From contig NZ_JAVIFW010000024.1 of the NCBI RefSeq assembly GCF_031157275.1, positions 1-64,000 on the forward strand: DNA of 64,000 nt, given 5' to 3'. A model generated the notes under the pieces. It worked only from the letters and a program-made list of their open reading frames with translations, made no database searches and was not told where the DNA came from. Positions 11,039 through 20,171 of this stretch are shown here, piece by piece. Within the stretch, counting starts at the first letter, position 1, and each line of letters starts with the position of its first letter. The translations under genes and the position numbers were made by a program. Source of the stretch: Streptomyces sp. LHD-70 (GTDB lineage Bacteria > Actinomycetota > Actinomycetes > Streptomycetales > Streptomycetaceae).

Positions 11039-11473
11039 ATGCCGACGCCGCACGACATCCGCCGCGCCACCACCGTCGGCCAACTCACTGCCGCCGGGCC
11101 GCTGTTCGACTCCCCGGCGCGTCCCGAGTGGGCCGAGCGCTTCCTGTCCGCCGCGGGCCACCACATGTTCGTCGCGTACGCCGATGGCCGGCCGGTCGGC
11201 TTCATCACGGGCATCGAGATGCTGCACCCGGACAAGGGCGTCGAGATGTGCCTGTACGAGCTGGCCGTGGCCGAGCCGTACCGGCGCCGCGGGATCGCCC
11301 GCTCCCTCATCGCCGCACTGACCGCCCTCTGCGAGGAGATGGGCTGCTACGACATGTGGGTCGGCGTGGACCTCGACAACGCCGGGGCCCTGGCGACGTA
11401 CCGCGCGACGGGGGCGGCGGGCGCGGGCGGGTGCGCCGTACTGGTGTGGGATTTTGAACGGCGTTCAAAATAA
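11039..11473 (+). CDS. GNAT acetyltransferase, AAC(3)-I-like
   Basis: Acetyl-CoA-dependent N-acetyltransferase of 144 residues. The family core is visible: YADGRPVGFITGIEM (beta2-3), MCLYELAVAEPYRRRGIARSLI with the acetyl-CoA pyrophosphate loop RRRGIA, and VGVDLDNAGALATYRATGA in helix 4. The spacing and the ELAV-YRRRGIA segment resemble the aminoglycoside 3-N-acetyltransferase I subgroup, but many chromosomal relatives have other substrates, so resistance cannot be claimed. Its last codons and stop are contained in a perfect 19-bp palindrome. Confidence 0.8.
   Translation: MPTPHDIRRATTVGQLTAAGPLFDSPARPEWAERFLSAAGHHMFVAYADGRPVGFITGIEMLHPDKGVEMCLYELAVAEPYRRRGIARSLIAALTALCEEMGCYDMWVGVDLDNAGALATYRATGAAGAGGCAVLVWDFERRSK
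11452..11470. promoter_or_regulatory. Perfect 19-bp palindrome TTTTGAACGGCGTTCAAAA
   Basis: The odd-length perfect dyad TTTTGAACG-G-CGTTCAAAA occupies the last coding codons of the acetyltransferase, ending just before its TAA. The AT-rich ends in a ~72% GC genome and the TTGAACG half-site resemble a TetR-type operator. It could control the membrane-protein gene starting at 11618. The role is inferred. Confidence 0.5.
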
Positions 11474-11579
11474 GGACGAAAGTCCCTTGCCTCCCCGCAG
11501 GCCGCTCGGGCTTACTGGAGACACCGAACAAGAGCGCCGCGCTCCGGGAGCGATCCCTGGGTACGGCCCCATTGCAGGC

Positions 11580-11612
11580 GGGAAGCTTGCTCACCCTGAA
11601 AGGCAGCTTCCC
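11580..11612 (+). other. Stem-loop in the 5' leader of the small membrane protein
   Basis: GGGAAGC (11580-11586) pairs with GCTTCCC (11606-11612), ending 5 nt before the ATG at 11618. The only purine-rich ribosome-site candidate (GAAAGG) lies in the loop, so the structure could affect translation. This is a weak prediction. Confidence 0.35.
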
Positions 11613-11617
11613 GCACC

Positions 11618-11929
11618 ATGCTGTTCTTCGAGTACGTCCAGATCGCCGCGGCGCTGATGATGATCACGACCTTCGCGCTGCTCTCCACCGGCACCATCCA
11701 CCCGCGCAAGAGCGTCTACCCGGTCCTGCTGCTCACCGAGTCCTCGGTGATGCTCGCCGGTTCGCTGGCGCTCGGCAAGCAGACCGGGATCATCCTCCTG
11801 GAGACGGCGTGGATCGTGATCGCCGCCGCCTCGCTGGTCCGCCGCCGGCTGGAGCTGGCCAAGGTCCGCAGCGGCCGGGCCACCGACTCGACCACCACGG
11901 CGTGCGGCTGCGCCCGGGCCGCGCACTGA
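11618..11929 (+). CDS. Small integral membrane protein, unknown function
   Basis: 103-residue protein with three predicted membrane segments: residues ~5-25 (YVQIAAALMMITTFALLSTG), ~33-52 (YPVLLLTESSVMLAGSLALG) and ~57-75 (IILLETAWIVIAAASLV). A basic tail follows and ends in CGCARAAH. I do not recognise a family with known function. It stands alone, separated by 144 nt from the acetyltransferase and followed by a strong terminator. The ATG at 11618 lacks a well-placed ribosome site. Two cysteines in the cytoplasmic tail might bind metal or form a disulfide, which is only a guess. Confidence 0.7.
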   Translation: MLFFEYVQIAAALMMITTFALLSTGTIHPRKSVYPVLLLTESSVMLAGSLALGKQTGIILLETAWIVIAAASLVRRRLELAKVRSGRATDSTTTACGCARAAH

Positions 11930-11944
11930 CGCACCCATGACAGA

Positions 11945-11975
11945 AGCCCCCGACCACCTGCTGTGGCCGGGGGCT
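11945..11975. terminator. Bidirectional terminator hairpin
   Basis: AGCCCCCG pairs with CGGGGGCT and, after one A/C mismatch, CCAC pairs with GTGG, around a 5-nt loop. It lies between the converging membrane-protein gene (+) and mmsA (-). Confidence 0.75.
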
Positions 11976-11988
11976 CATCGCCGGGTGC

Positions 11989-13491
<1,503 letters not shown>

Positions 13492-13546
13492 GGCGTACAG
13501 CTCCCTTGCGGTTCCTCACGGATGGCGGCGGCGCGGGCGTGCGCGC

Positions 13547-15439
13547 CTACAGGTGACGGCGGCGTGACCGCGCCTGCCGGTCGTACTCCTCACGTGCCTG
13601 GACCGCCGCCGGGCGGCTCGCGGTCTCGGCCACAGGAACATCCCACCACGCCTGCGCGGGCGGCACGCCCGACACAGTGTCGGCCGTTTCCGTCTCCACA
13701 TAGACACATGTGGGTACGTCGGACGCGCACGCCTCTGCCAGCGCTTCGCGCAGGTCACGCACCGTTTTCGGGCGCAGCACCCGCATCCCGAGCGAGGCCG
13801 CGTTCGCCCCGAGGTCCACGGGCAGCGGCGCCCCGGTGTACGAGCCGTCGGGCGCCCGGAACCGGTAGGCGGTGCCGAAGCGCTCGGCGCCCACGGACTG
13901 CGAGAGCCCGCCGATGGACGCGTACCCGTGGTTCTGCAGGATCACCACCTTGACGGGCAGGTGCTCCTGCACGGCCGTGACGATCTCGGTGGGCATCATC
14001 AGATACGTGCCGTCGCCGACGAGCGCCCACACCCGCAGGCCCGGGTCGGCCAGCTGCACGCCGAGCGCGGCCGGGATCTCGTAGCCCATGCAGGAGTAGC
14101 CGTACTCGACGTGGTACTGGTGCGGGGACCGGGCCCGCCACAGTTTGTGCAGGTCGCCGGGGAGGGATCCGGCGGCGTTGATGAGGACGTCGTCGCCGTC
14201 GGCCAGCTCGTCCAGGACGCCGAGGACCTGGGCCTGGGTGGGGCGCGCCGCGGGGTCGGGGGTGGCGTAGGCGGCGGAGACCTGGTCCTCCCAGGCGGAC
14301 TTGGCGCGGGTGTACTCGGCCTGGTACGCGGCGTCCACCCGGTGTGCCTGGAGGCTTTCCGTGAGTGCTTCGAGGGCGGCGCGCGCATCGGCGATCAGGG
14401 TCTGCCCGGCCAGCTTGTGCCCGTCGAAGGGCGCGATGTTCAGGTTCAGGAACCGGACGTCGGGGTTCTCGAAGAGGGTCGCGGAGGCGGTGGTGAAGTC
14501 CGACCACCGGGTGCCGACGCCGAGCACCAGGTCGGCGCCGCGGGCCAGGGCGTCGGCCGTGGCCGTCCCGGTGTGCCCGATGCCGCCCACGTCCGCCGGG
14601 TGGTCGTGGGGCAGCGCACCCTTGCCCGCCTGGGTCGAGGCGACGGGGATGCCGGTGGCGTCGGCGAGGGCGCGCAGCGCGTGCTCCGCCCCGCTGTGCC
14701 GGACCCCGCCCCCGGCGACGATCAGCGGCCTGCGGGCGGCGCGCAACTCCCGTACGGCATCGGCCAGTTCACGGGGATCGGGGTTCGGGCGGCGCACGGT
14801 CCAGACCCGCTCCTCGAAGAACCGGACCGGCCAGTCGTACGCCTCCACCTGCACGTCCTGCGGCAGCGCAAGCGTGACCGCGCCCGTGTCCGCCGGGTCG
14901 GTGAGGACCCGCATGGCCGCGAGCGCGGCCGGGATCAGGGCCTCGGGGCGGGTGACCCGGTCGAACCAGCGGGAGACGGGGCGCAGGCAGTCGTTCACGG
15001 ACACGTCGCCCGCGTACGGCACTTCGAGCTGCTGCAGGACCGGGTCCGCGGGCCGGGTCGCGAAGGTGTCGCCGGGGAGCAGCAGGACGGGGAGGCGGTT
15101 GATGGTGGCGAGCGCGGCGCCGGTGGTGAGGTTGGTGGCGCCGGGGCCGATGGACGTGGTGACCGCGTGCGTGGACAGGCGCCGCGACTGCCGGGCGTAG
15201 CCGACGGCGGCGTGCACCATGGCCTGCTCGTTGCGGCCCTGGTGGAACGGCATGAGGGTGTCGTACTCGACGAGTGCCTGGCCGATCCCGGCGACGTTGC
15301 CGTGCCCGAAGATCCCCCAGGTGGCGCCGATGAGCCGCTGCCGTACGCCGTCGCGTTCGGTGTGCTGGGCGGCGAGGAAGCGGACGAGGGCCTGGGCCGC
15401 GGTGAGACGGACGGTGTCTGTTCGGTTCGGGGCGCTCAT
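13547..15439 (-). CDS. iolD: 3D-trihydroxycyclohexane-1,2-dione hydrolase
   Basis: ThDP-dependent ring-opening hydrolase that converts 3D-(3,5/4)-trihydroxycyclohexane-1,2-dione to 5-deoxy-glucuronate in myo-inositol catabolism. The 630-residue length and sequence match IolD: an N-terminal pyrimidine-binding domain (TWGIFGHGNVAGIGQAL, HQGRNEQAMVHAAVGYARQ), a central domain (IVAGGGVRHSGAEHAL) and a C-terminal ThDP site with GDGTYLMMPTEIVTAVQE and NHGYASIGGLSQ. The ATG at 15439 overlaps the iolB stop (ATGA), so the two are coupled. Cytoplasmic; operon with iolC, an aldolase-like gene, iolB and mmsA. Confidence 0.95.
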   Translation of the reverse strand: MSAPNRTDTVRLTAAQALVRFLAAQHTERDGVRQRLIGATWGIFGHGNVAGIGQALVEYDTLMPFHQGRNEQAMVHAAVGYARQSRRLSTHAVTTSIGPGATNLTTGAALATINRLPVLLLPGDTFATRPADPVLQQLEVPYAGDVSVNDCLRPVSRWFDRVTRPEALIPAALAAMRVLTDPADTGAVTLALPQDVQVEAYDWPVRFFEERVWTVRRPNPDPRELADAVRELRAARRPLIVAGGGVRHSGAEHALRALADATGIPVASTQAGKGALPHDHPADVGGIGHTGTATADALARGADLVLGVGTRWSDFTTASATLFENPDVRFLNLNIAPFDGHKLAGQTLIADARAALEALTESLQAHRVDAAYQAEYTRAKSAWEDQVSAAYATPDPAARPTQAQVLGVLDELADGDDVLINAAGSLPGDLHKLWRARSPHQYHVEYGYSCMGYEIPAALGVQLADPGLRVWALVGDGTYLMMPTEIVTAVQEHLPVKVVILQNHGYASIGGLSQSVGAERFGTAYRFRAPDGSYTGAPLPVDLGANAASLGMRVLRPKTVRDLREALAEACASDVPTCVYVETETADTVSGVPPAQAWWDVPVAETASRPAAVQAREEYDRQARSRRRHL

Positions 15440-16260
15440 CGGTAGCCCTCCTGGTGGTCGGGGTGGAAGCAGATGTTCCATTCCCTGTCGGCGCCCGGTC
15501 CCGCCATCACGTTCAGGTAGTACATGTCGTGGCCCGGCTGGGCGATGGACGGCCCGTGCCAGCCGTCCGGCACCAACACCGCGTCGCCGCCCCGGACTTC
15601 GGCGAGCAGGTCGGTGCCGCCGGGGCGGGACGGGGAGACGCGCTGGTAGCCGAGGCCGTGCGGACCGTCGACCTCGAAGTAGTAGATCTCCTCCAGCTCG
15701 GACTCGACGCCGGGCCGGTGCTCGTCGTGCTTGTGCGGCGGGTACGAGGACCAGTTGCCGCCGGGCGTGAGCACCTCGACGGCGATCAGCCGGTCGCACT
15801 CGAAACCCTGTCGATCATCGCCTCCGGCGGGGGCAGCCGCGGCGAAGTTCCGCACCTGGCGCGCGCACTGCCCGCTGCCGCGCCGCTCCACGGGAACCTC
15901 CGGCGCGAGGCCGTGGCGGGCGGGGAGTCGACGCTCGCACTTCGCTCCTGCCAGGGCGAAGCGGCCTCCCGCGCCGGAGGCGATCTGGGCGTGGGCGTCG
16001 CGCGGCAGATAGCAGAAGTCGCTCGCCGCGCCGAACACGCTGTCCCTGCCGGTGAGTTGGAACTCCTCACCGTCCGTGCGCACCGTACAGCCACCGCTCA
16101 GCGGAAGCACGATCCATTCGCTGTCCCCGGTGTGAAAGGAGTGCGAGCCGTCCGGCCCGAGCTCCAGGATCCGCAGCGCGGCGTACGTCCATCCGGCCCG
16201 TTTCGGGTCGATGTCCAGGGCGTACGGGCCGTTCGCGGTGCTGCCCGCCGGTAGGTGCAT
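15436..16260 (-). CDS. iolB: 5-deoxy-glucuronate isomerase
   Basis: Cupin isomerase converting 5-deoxy-D-glucuronate to 2-deoxy-5-keto-D-gluconate (DKG). Two cupin halves are visible. The first has HSFHTGDSEWIVLPLSGGC; the second has the metal-binding WSSYPPHKHDEHRPGVESELE and ending DGWHGPSIAQPGHDMYYLNVMAGP, with the His/Glu ligands expected for IolB. Compared with relatives I recall, the inter-domain segment after RQVRNF carries a few extra residues (AAAAPAGGDDRQG). I start at the ATG 16260 with GGGAG upstream; a GTG three bases earlier is also in frame. Coupled by ATGA to iolD. Confidence 0.94.
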   Translation of the reverse strand: MHLPAGSTANGPYALDIDPKRAGWTYAALRILELGPDGSHSFHTGDSEWIVLPLSGGCTVRTDGEEFQLTGRDSVFGAASDFCYLPRDAHAQIASGAGGRFALAGAKCERRLPARHGLAPEVPVERRGSGQCARQVRNFAAAAPAGGDDRQGFECDRLIAVEVLTPGGNWSSYPPHKHDEHRPGVESELEEIYYFEVDGPHGLGYQRVSPSRPGGTDLLAEVRGGDAVLVPDGWHGPSIAQPGHDMYYLNVMAGPGADREWNICFHPDHQEGYR

Positions 16261-16296
16261 CACGTCTCCCTCTCGGTCTGGCTCTGCGGTGCGGCC

Positions 16297-17196
16297 TCAC
16301 TGAAGCAGCGCGGCCGCGGTGTCGACAGCCGCCGCCACGTCGTCGTCCGCCGGGTAGAGCAACGACCGTCCCACGACGAGCCCTTGCACGGTCGGCAGTT
16401 CGAGGGCCTTGCGCCAGCGCTCGTACGTCTCCTGCGGGCGCTGCCCGTGCACGTCGCCGCCGAGCAGGACGGCCGGCAGCGTGGAGGCCTCCAGGGCGCG
16501 GGCGGTGCCGTACGGCTCGTCGGTGACGGGGACCTTCAGCCAGGTGTACGCGGAGCTGCCCGCGAGTCCTGACGCGACGGCGATGGCCGTGGTGACCGCC
16601 TCCGTGGACAGGTCGTTGCAGAGCCGCCCGTCGACCCGGTGGGACAGGAACGGCTCGACGAACACCGGAAGGCGCAGCTCCGCCATCGCGGACACGGCGC
16701 GCGCGGCGGCGTCCAGGGTGGTGAGCGAGGCGGGGTCGTCGCGGTCGATACGGAGCAGCAGCTTGCCCGCGTCGAAGCGGCGGCGGCGCAGGTCCTCGGG
16801 GGTGCAGCCGGTGAAGCGGTCGTCCAGCTCGAAGGCGGAACCGGCGAGTCCGCCGCGGTTCATGGAGCCCATGACGACCTTGCCGTCGAGCGCGCCGAGC
16901 AGCAGCAGGTCGTCCAGGACGTCGGCGCTGGCGAGCACTCCGTCGACGCCGGGCCGGGACAGGGCGAGGCAGAGCCGTTCGAGGAGGTCGGTCCGGTTGG
17001 CCATGGCGAAGCGCCGCTCCCCGACCGCGAGCGCGCCGCGCGCCGGGTGGTCGGCGGCGACGATGAGCAGCCGCCCGGACTCGGCGAGCAGCGGCCTGCG
17101 CGTCCGGCGCGCGGCGGCCTCCGCCACGGCCTCGGGGTGCCGGGCACGGGTGCGGGCGAGCCCGGCGGGGTCGACGGGCCGCCGCCCGGTGGTCAT
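16297..17196 (-). CDS. Cgl0159-type (beta/alpha)8 aldolase-like protein of inositol catabolism
   Basis: 299-residue TIM-barrel protein resembling the deoxyribose-phosphate/IolJ-type aldolases found in actinobacterial iol clusters. It has ESGRLLIVAADHPARGALAV near the N-terminus, VDGVLASADVLDDLLLLG, the strand KLLLRIDRDD with a lysine suitable for a Schiff base, LPVFVEPF, AYTWLKVPVTDEP and VLLGGDVHGQRPQETYERW. By position it would cleave 2-deoxy-5-keto-gluconate 6-phosphate, the product of IolC, to dihydroxyacetone phosphate and malonate semialdehyde, which MmsA then oxidises. This assignment is from context. The ATG at 17196 overlaps the stop of a 17-codon micro-ORF rather than that of iolC. 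Confidence 0.8.
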   Translation of the reverse strand: MTTGRRPVDPAGLARTRARHPEAVAEAAARRTRRPLLAESGRLLIVAADHPARGALAVGERRFAMANRTDLLERLCLALSRPGVDGVLASADVLDDLLLLGALDGKVVMGSMNRGGLAGSAFELDDRFTGCTPEDLRRRRFDAGKLLLRIDRDDPASLTTLDAAARAVSAMAELRLPVFVEPFLSHRVDGRLCNDLSTEAVTTAIAVASGLAGSSAYTWLKVPVTDEPYGTARALEASTLPAVLLGGDVHGQRPQETYERWRKALELPTVQGLVVGRSLLYPADDDVAAAVDTAAALLQ

Positions 17197-17260
17197 CGCG
17201 CGCCCCCTTCCTCCGCGGTGCCGTCGGCCGCTCGCCCCACGGTCATCGCGCGCCCCCTTC
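17191..17260. repeat. 20-bp direct repeat duplicating an ATGA gene junction
   Basis: GGTCATCGCGCGCCCCCTTC occurs at 17191-17210 and again at 17241-17260, exactly 50 bp apart. On the minus strand each copy carries a GAAGGGGG ribosome site followed by ATGACC. One copy holds the iolC stop, the other the start of the aldolase-like gene. Confidence 0.95.
17193..17246 (-). CDS. 17-codon coupling micro-ORF between iolC and the aldolase-like gene
   Basis: Reads MTVGRAADGTAEEGGAR then TGA. Its ATG (17244-17246) overlaps the iolC stop as ATGA, and its own TGA overlaps the aldolase ATG as ATGA. It begins and ends inside the two copies of a 20-bp direct repeat, and its last residues EGGAR are identical to the last residues of IolC. 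A ribosome finishing iolC could therefore pass through this ORF to the next gene. No function of the peptide itself is suggested. Translation is inferred from the geometry only. Confidence 0.45.
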   Translation of the reverse strand: MTVGRAADGTAEEGGAR

Positions 17261-18280
17261 GAGGACGGCCTCGACCTCGTGCGCGTACGGCATCGCGGGC
17301 GAGCAGGCGAGGCGGCCGGCGACGATCGCGCCCGCGGCGTTCGCGTACCGCATCGTGCGCTCGGGCGGCCAGCCCGCGAGCAGCCCGTGGCAGAGCGCGC
17401 CGCCGAACGCGTCCCCCGCGCCCAGGCCGTTGACGACCTCGACGGGAACGGGCGGCACCTCGACGCACGCGCCCGACCGGTCCAGGGCGAGCACGCCCTT
17501 CGGGCCCTGTTTGACGACGGCGAGGTCGACCCCGGCGGCGAGCAGGGCGCGGGCGGCTGCCTCGGGTTCGCGCAGGCCGGTGGCGACCTCGCACTCGTCG
17601 AGGTTGCCGACGGCGACGGTGGCGTGGGCGAGCGCCTCCGCGTAGTACGGGCGGGCCGCCTCGGGGCCCTCCGCCCAGAACATGGGGCGCCAGTCGAGGT
17701 CGAAGACGGTGGTGGCGGCCTTGGCGCGGTGGGCGAGGGCGGTGAGCGTCGCCGTGCGGCTCGGCTCCTCACACAGGCCGGTCCCGGTCATCCAGAAGAT
17801 CCGCGCCCGGCGGATCGCGTCGAGGTCCAACTCCTCGGCGCGCAGGGCGAGATCGGGCGCCTTGGGCTTCCGGTAGAAGTACAGCGGGAAGTCGTCGGGC
17901 GGGAAGATCTCGCAGAACGTGACGGGCGTCGGCAGCTCCGGCACGGGTGTCGCCCACCGGTCGTCGACGCCCAACTCCCGCAGTTCCCGGCGCAGATACG
18001 TACCGAAGGGGTCCTGGCCGGTGCGGGTGACGACAGCCGTACGCCGCCCGAGCCGGGCCGCGGCCACCGCGACGTTGGACGGCGAGCCGCCGAGGAACTT
18101 CCCGAACGTCCCGACGTCGGACAGGGGCACCCCGGTCTGCAGCGGATAGAGATCGACGCCGATCCGGCCCATGGTGATCAGGTCGTACGGCAGATCCTGC
18201 TGATCCGGCTGGTTCGGCAGATCCTGCTGATCCGGCTGGCTCGGCTGATCCGGCTGGCTCGCTTCGCTCGGACCGGTCAC
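17243..18280 (-). CDS. iolC: 5-dehydro-2-deoxygluconokinase (PfkB family)
   Basis: Phosphorylates 2-deoxy-5-keto-gluconate, first gene of the iol operon. The 345-residue sequence shows PfkB features: YDLITMGRIGVDLYP, the glycine signature KFLGGSPSNVAVAAARLG, VAVGNLDECEVATG, VVKQGPKGV and the second signature NGLGAGDAFGGALCHGLL with the catalytic Asp in GAGD. The first ~30 residues are a low-complexity extension of repeated QPDQQDLP units, absent from the catalytic fold and produced by a 27-bp DNA repeat. The GTG at 18280 has a GAGG close upstream; the true start is uncertain, but TMGRIGV at residue 36 is too far inside the fold. Confidence 0.9.
   Translation of the reverse strand: MTGPSEASQPDQPSQPDQQDLPNQPDQQDLPYDLITMGRIGVDLYPLQTGVPLSDVGTFGKFLGGSPSNVAVAAARLGRRTAVVTRTGQDPFGTYLRRELRELGVDDRWATPVPELPTPVTFCEIFPPDDFPLYFYRKPKAPDLALRAEELDLDAIRRARIFWMTGTGLCEEPSRTATLTALAHRAKAATTVFDLDWRPMFWAEGPEAARPYYAEALAHATVAVGNLDECEVATGLREPEAAARALLAAGVDLAVVKQGPKGVLALDRSGACVEVPPVPVEVVNGLGAGDAFGGALCHGLLAGWPPERTMRYANAAGAIVAGRLACSPAMPYAHEVEAVLEGGAR
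18189..18260. repeat. 27-bp tandem repeat in the iolC N-terminus
   Basis: Two 27-bp copies starting at 18189 and 18216, differing at one base, plus an 18-bp partial copy to 18260. They encode the QPDQQDLP-type units of the IolC N-terminal extension and stay in frame. Confidence 0.85.
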
Positions 18281-18347
18281 CCTCGATGCCCCTTCCGTCG
18301 ACGCTGCCCCCAGGTCTAGCCCTGGCCCCCACCCCTGTCAACACTTT

Positions 18348-18363
18348 GTCCTTACATTCGGAC
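18348..18363. promoter_or_regulatory. Inverted repeat GTCC-N8-GGAC in the divergent iol promoter region
   Basis: GTCCTTACATTCGGAC lies between iolC and iolE, 44 bp before the iolE start and just before a TTGACA -35-like hexamer (18370-18375). It could be an operator of the inositol regulator, but no iol regulator is encoded in the window and the half-sites are short. Confidence 0.3.
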
Positions 18364-18406
18364 CATGCCTTGACAGCGCTCTCGGGACGCCTTGAGGCTG
18401 ACGGAC

Positions 18407-19312
18407 ATGACCTTGCCGCGAATGTCGCGTATCCGCATCGGCTCGGCCCCCGACTCCTGGGGCGTCTGGTTCCCCGACGACCCCCGCCAGGTCCCCTGGC
18501 AGCGCTTCCTCGACGAGGTCTCCGAGTCCGGCTACGACTGGATCGAGCTGGGCCCGTACGGCTATCTGCCCACCGACCCCGAGCTCCTGCGCGCCGAGAC
18601 CGAGCGGCGCGGCCTGCGCGTCTCCGCCGGCACCGTCTTCACCGGCCTGCACCACGGCCCCGCCGTCTGGGACGAGACCTGGGAGCACGTCGCCCGTGTG
18701 GCCGAGCTGACCCGCGCCATGGGCGCCGGGCACGTGGTCGTCATCCCCTCCTTCTGGCGCGACGACAAGACCGGCGAGGTCCTGGAGAACCGCGAGCTGT
18801 CCGCCGAGCAGTGGCGGCACCTGGCCGACGGCACCGAACGCCTCGGGCGCGAGCTCCGCGAGCGGTACGGCCTGCGGATCGTCGTGCACCCGCACGCCGA
18901 CACCCATGTCGACACCGAGGAGAACGTCGCCCGGTTCCTCGACGCCACCGACCCCGACCTGGTCTCCCTGTGCCTCGACACCGGGCACTACGCGTACTGC
19001 GGCGGCGACAACCTCAAGCTGATCGAGACGTACGGGGAACGCATCGGCTACCTGCACCTCAAGCAGGTCGACCCGGAGATCCTCGCGGCCGTCCGCGCCG
19101 AGGAACTGCCCTTCGGGCCCGCCGTGGCGCGGGGGGTGATGTGCGAGCCGCCTTCCGGGCTGCCCGCGCTCGAACCCGTACTGGACGCCGCTCAGCAGCT
19201 CGGCGTCGAGCTGTTCGCCATCGTCGAGCAGGACATGTACCCGTGCCCTCCCGAGCAGCCGCTGCCGATCGCCCGCCGCACCCGCCAGTACCTGCGCGGC
19301 TGCGGCGCCTGA
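18407..19312 (+). CDS. iolE: Sugar phosphate isomerase/epimerase, probable inosose dehydratase
   Basis: TIM-barrel AP-endonuclease-2-like protein of 301 residues. It opens with RIGSAPDSWGVWFPDDP, typical of IolE-type inosose dehydratases, and has WIELGPYGYLPTD, IVVHPHADTHVDTEEN, SLCLDTGHYAYCGGD, IGYLHLKQVD and a C-terminal FAIVEQDMYPC; the conserved Glu/Asp/His residues would bind the divalent metal. It would dehydrate scyllo-inosose to the IolD substrate. It is divergent from the iol operon, which otherwise lacks this step, supporting the assignment. The ATG 18407 has GAGG upstream; ATG 18422 (MSRIRIG) is an alternative. Inositol dehydrogenase (iolG) and a transporter are not next to it. Confidence 0.75.
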   Translation: MTLPRMSRIRIGSAPDSWGVWFPDDPRQVPWQRFLDEVSESGYDWIELGPYGYLPTDPELLRAETERRGLRVSAGTVFTGLHHGPAVWDETWEHVARVAELTRAMGAGHVVVIPSFWRDDKTGEVLENRELSAEQWRHLADGTERLGRELRERYGLRIVVHPHADTHVDTEENVARFLDATDPDLVSLCLDTGHYAYCGGDNLKLIETYGERIGYLHLKQVDPEILAAVRAEELPFGPAVARGVMCEPPSGLPALEPVLDAAQQLGVELFAIVEQDMYPCPPEQPLPIARRTRQYLRGCGA

Positions 19313-19685
19313 TCACGTACATCCGTACCCGGTTCCGCGCACCCGTGCGGGCCGCGACCCCGTTCGGCGCCGCGCGCGCACGGCCGGGGCGCGCGGAGCG
19401 CAACCGCGCACCTCCACGCGCCGGGGGCGCGCGCCTTGACCACATCCGCGGCCTCTACGCACGGACGCCCCGCCCGCCCAATGCATCACTCACGTAACCA
19501 AAGTCCCCTTTCTGTCACACATGTCTCAGGAGCGCGGGTTTCCCGTCACACCCGTTCAACAGGCCCTCCCTGACGGTCACTCAGCGTCGCCCGCCGGGCA
19601 CAGGCTGATGGCATGCCGGTTCGCGCCCAGCTCCCCCGACGGCTCCCCCGGGCCGCCACTGCGCGCGGACAGGGAGGTACCACTG
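19313..19685. other. Gene-free stretch upstream of the HTH gene
   Basis: No convincing coding frame. The first half is very GC-rich with short CG-alternating runs (about 19350-19435); the second half contains AT-richer promoter-like sequence near 19490-19530 and the GGGAGG ribosome site of the next gene. Nothing else recognised. Confidence 0.5.
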
Positions 19686-19883
19686 ATGACCGACCGCAAG
19701 CTCTGGTCGTACAAGGACATCGCCGCACACATCCGCGTCCAGCCGGACACGGTGCGCTCCTACCGGAAGCACGGACTGCTGCCGTCGCCCGACCACGTGG
19801 AGGGCGGAAAGCCCTACTGGTACGCGGACACCATTCGCGCCTGGGTGGCCAGCAGGCCGAGCAACCGAGGGCGCAGAGAGTGA
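19686..19883 (+). CDS. Small helix-turn-helix DNA-binding protein
   Basis: 65-residue protein consisting almost entirely of one MerR/excisionase-like helix-turn-helix: WSYKDIAAHIRVQPDTVRSYRKHGLLPSPD, followed by the wing-like GGKPYWYADTIRAWVASRP. It is small, basic at the end, and lacks an effector-binding or dimerisation coil. The ATG at 19686 has a GGGAGG ribosome site 8 nt upstream; longer in-frame starts have none. It lies just before the copper module but is separated from it by a terminator hairpin. Whether it regulates copper genes is unknown; the CsoR-like box downstream suggests another regulator does. Confidence 0.8.
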   Translation: MTDRKLWSYKDIAAHIRVQPDTVRSYRKHGLLPSPDHVEGGKPYWYADTIRAWVASRPSNRGRRE

Positions 19884-19919
19884 CCCCGGGCGGCCCACCC
19901 CTCTTCGTCAGACCTCCAC

Positions 19920-19972
19920 CCGTTCCGCCAGGCCTTCCAACCGTCCCTTCAGGCCTCCAACCGTTCCTTCAG
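19920..19972 (+). repeat. Short 20-bp tandem repeat
   Basis: About three degenerate copies of a unit resembling CCGTTCCTTCAGGCCTCCAA follow the HTH gene, running into the terminator hairpin. Non-coding; slippage is likely. Confidence 0.6.
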
Positions 19973-20001
19973 GCCCCCGCGCGACGACCGCGTGGGGGCC
20001 T
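19971..20001 (+). terminator. Terminator hairpin after the HTH gene
   Basis: AGGCCCCC pairs with GGGGGCCT, extended inside by CGCG/CGCG around a short loop. It separates the HTH gene from the copper operon promoter. Confidence 0.65.
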
Positions 20002-20025
20002 TCATGTATCCACGGCTTGGAGAAG

Positions 20026-20040
20026 TACCCCCTAGGGGTA
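20026..20040 (+). promoter_or_regulatory. CsoR-like copper operator
   Basis: TACCCCCTAGGGGTA has the TACCC-N5-GGGTA, C-tract/G-tract dyad that is characteristic of CsoR operators in actinobacteria. It lies 132 bp upstream of copZ, so the copper genes are probably derepressed by Cu(I). The csoR gene itself is not in the window. Confidence 0.7.
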
Positions 20041-20171
20041 TACAGTCGGGAGTGTCAGGAGGGGCTGTGCAGGCAGCCGACCCTCCTGCGCCGTGACCTG
20101 GGCAGCGCCATCTCGACGCTACGCGCCACCGGCCGCGGATCCGAACAGACGCCCTCGACGAGGAGAACGAC

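Noticed and set aside
11039..11473. Aminoglycoside resistance gene
   Set aside because: Only the general AAC(3)-I-like GNAT pattern is visible; chromosomal relatives have other substrates and there is no antibiotic cluster or mobile context.
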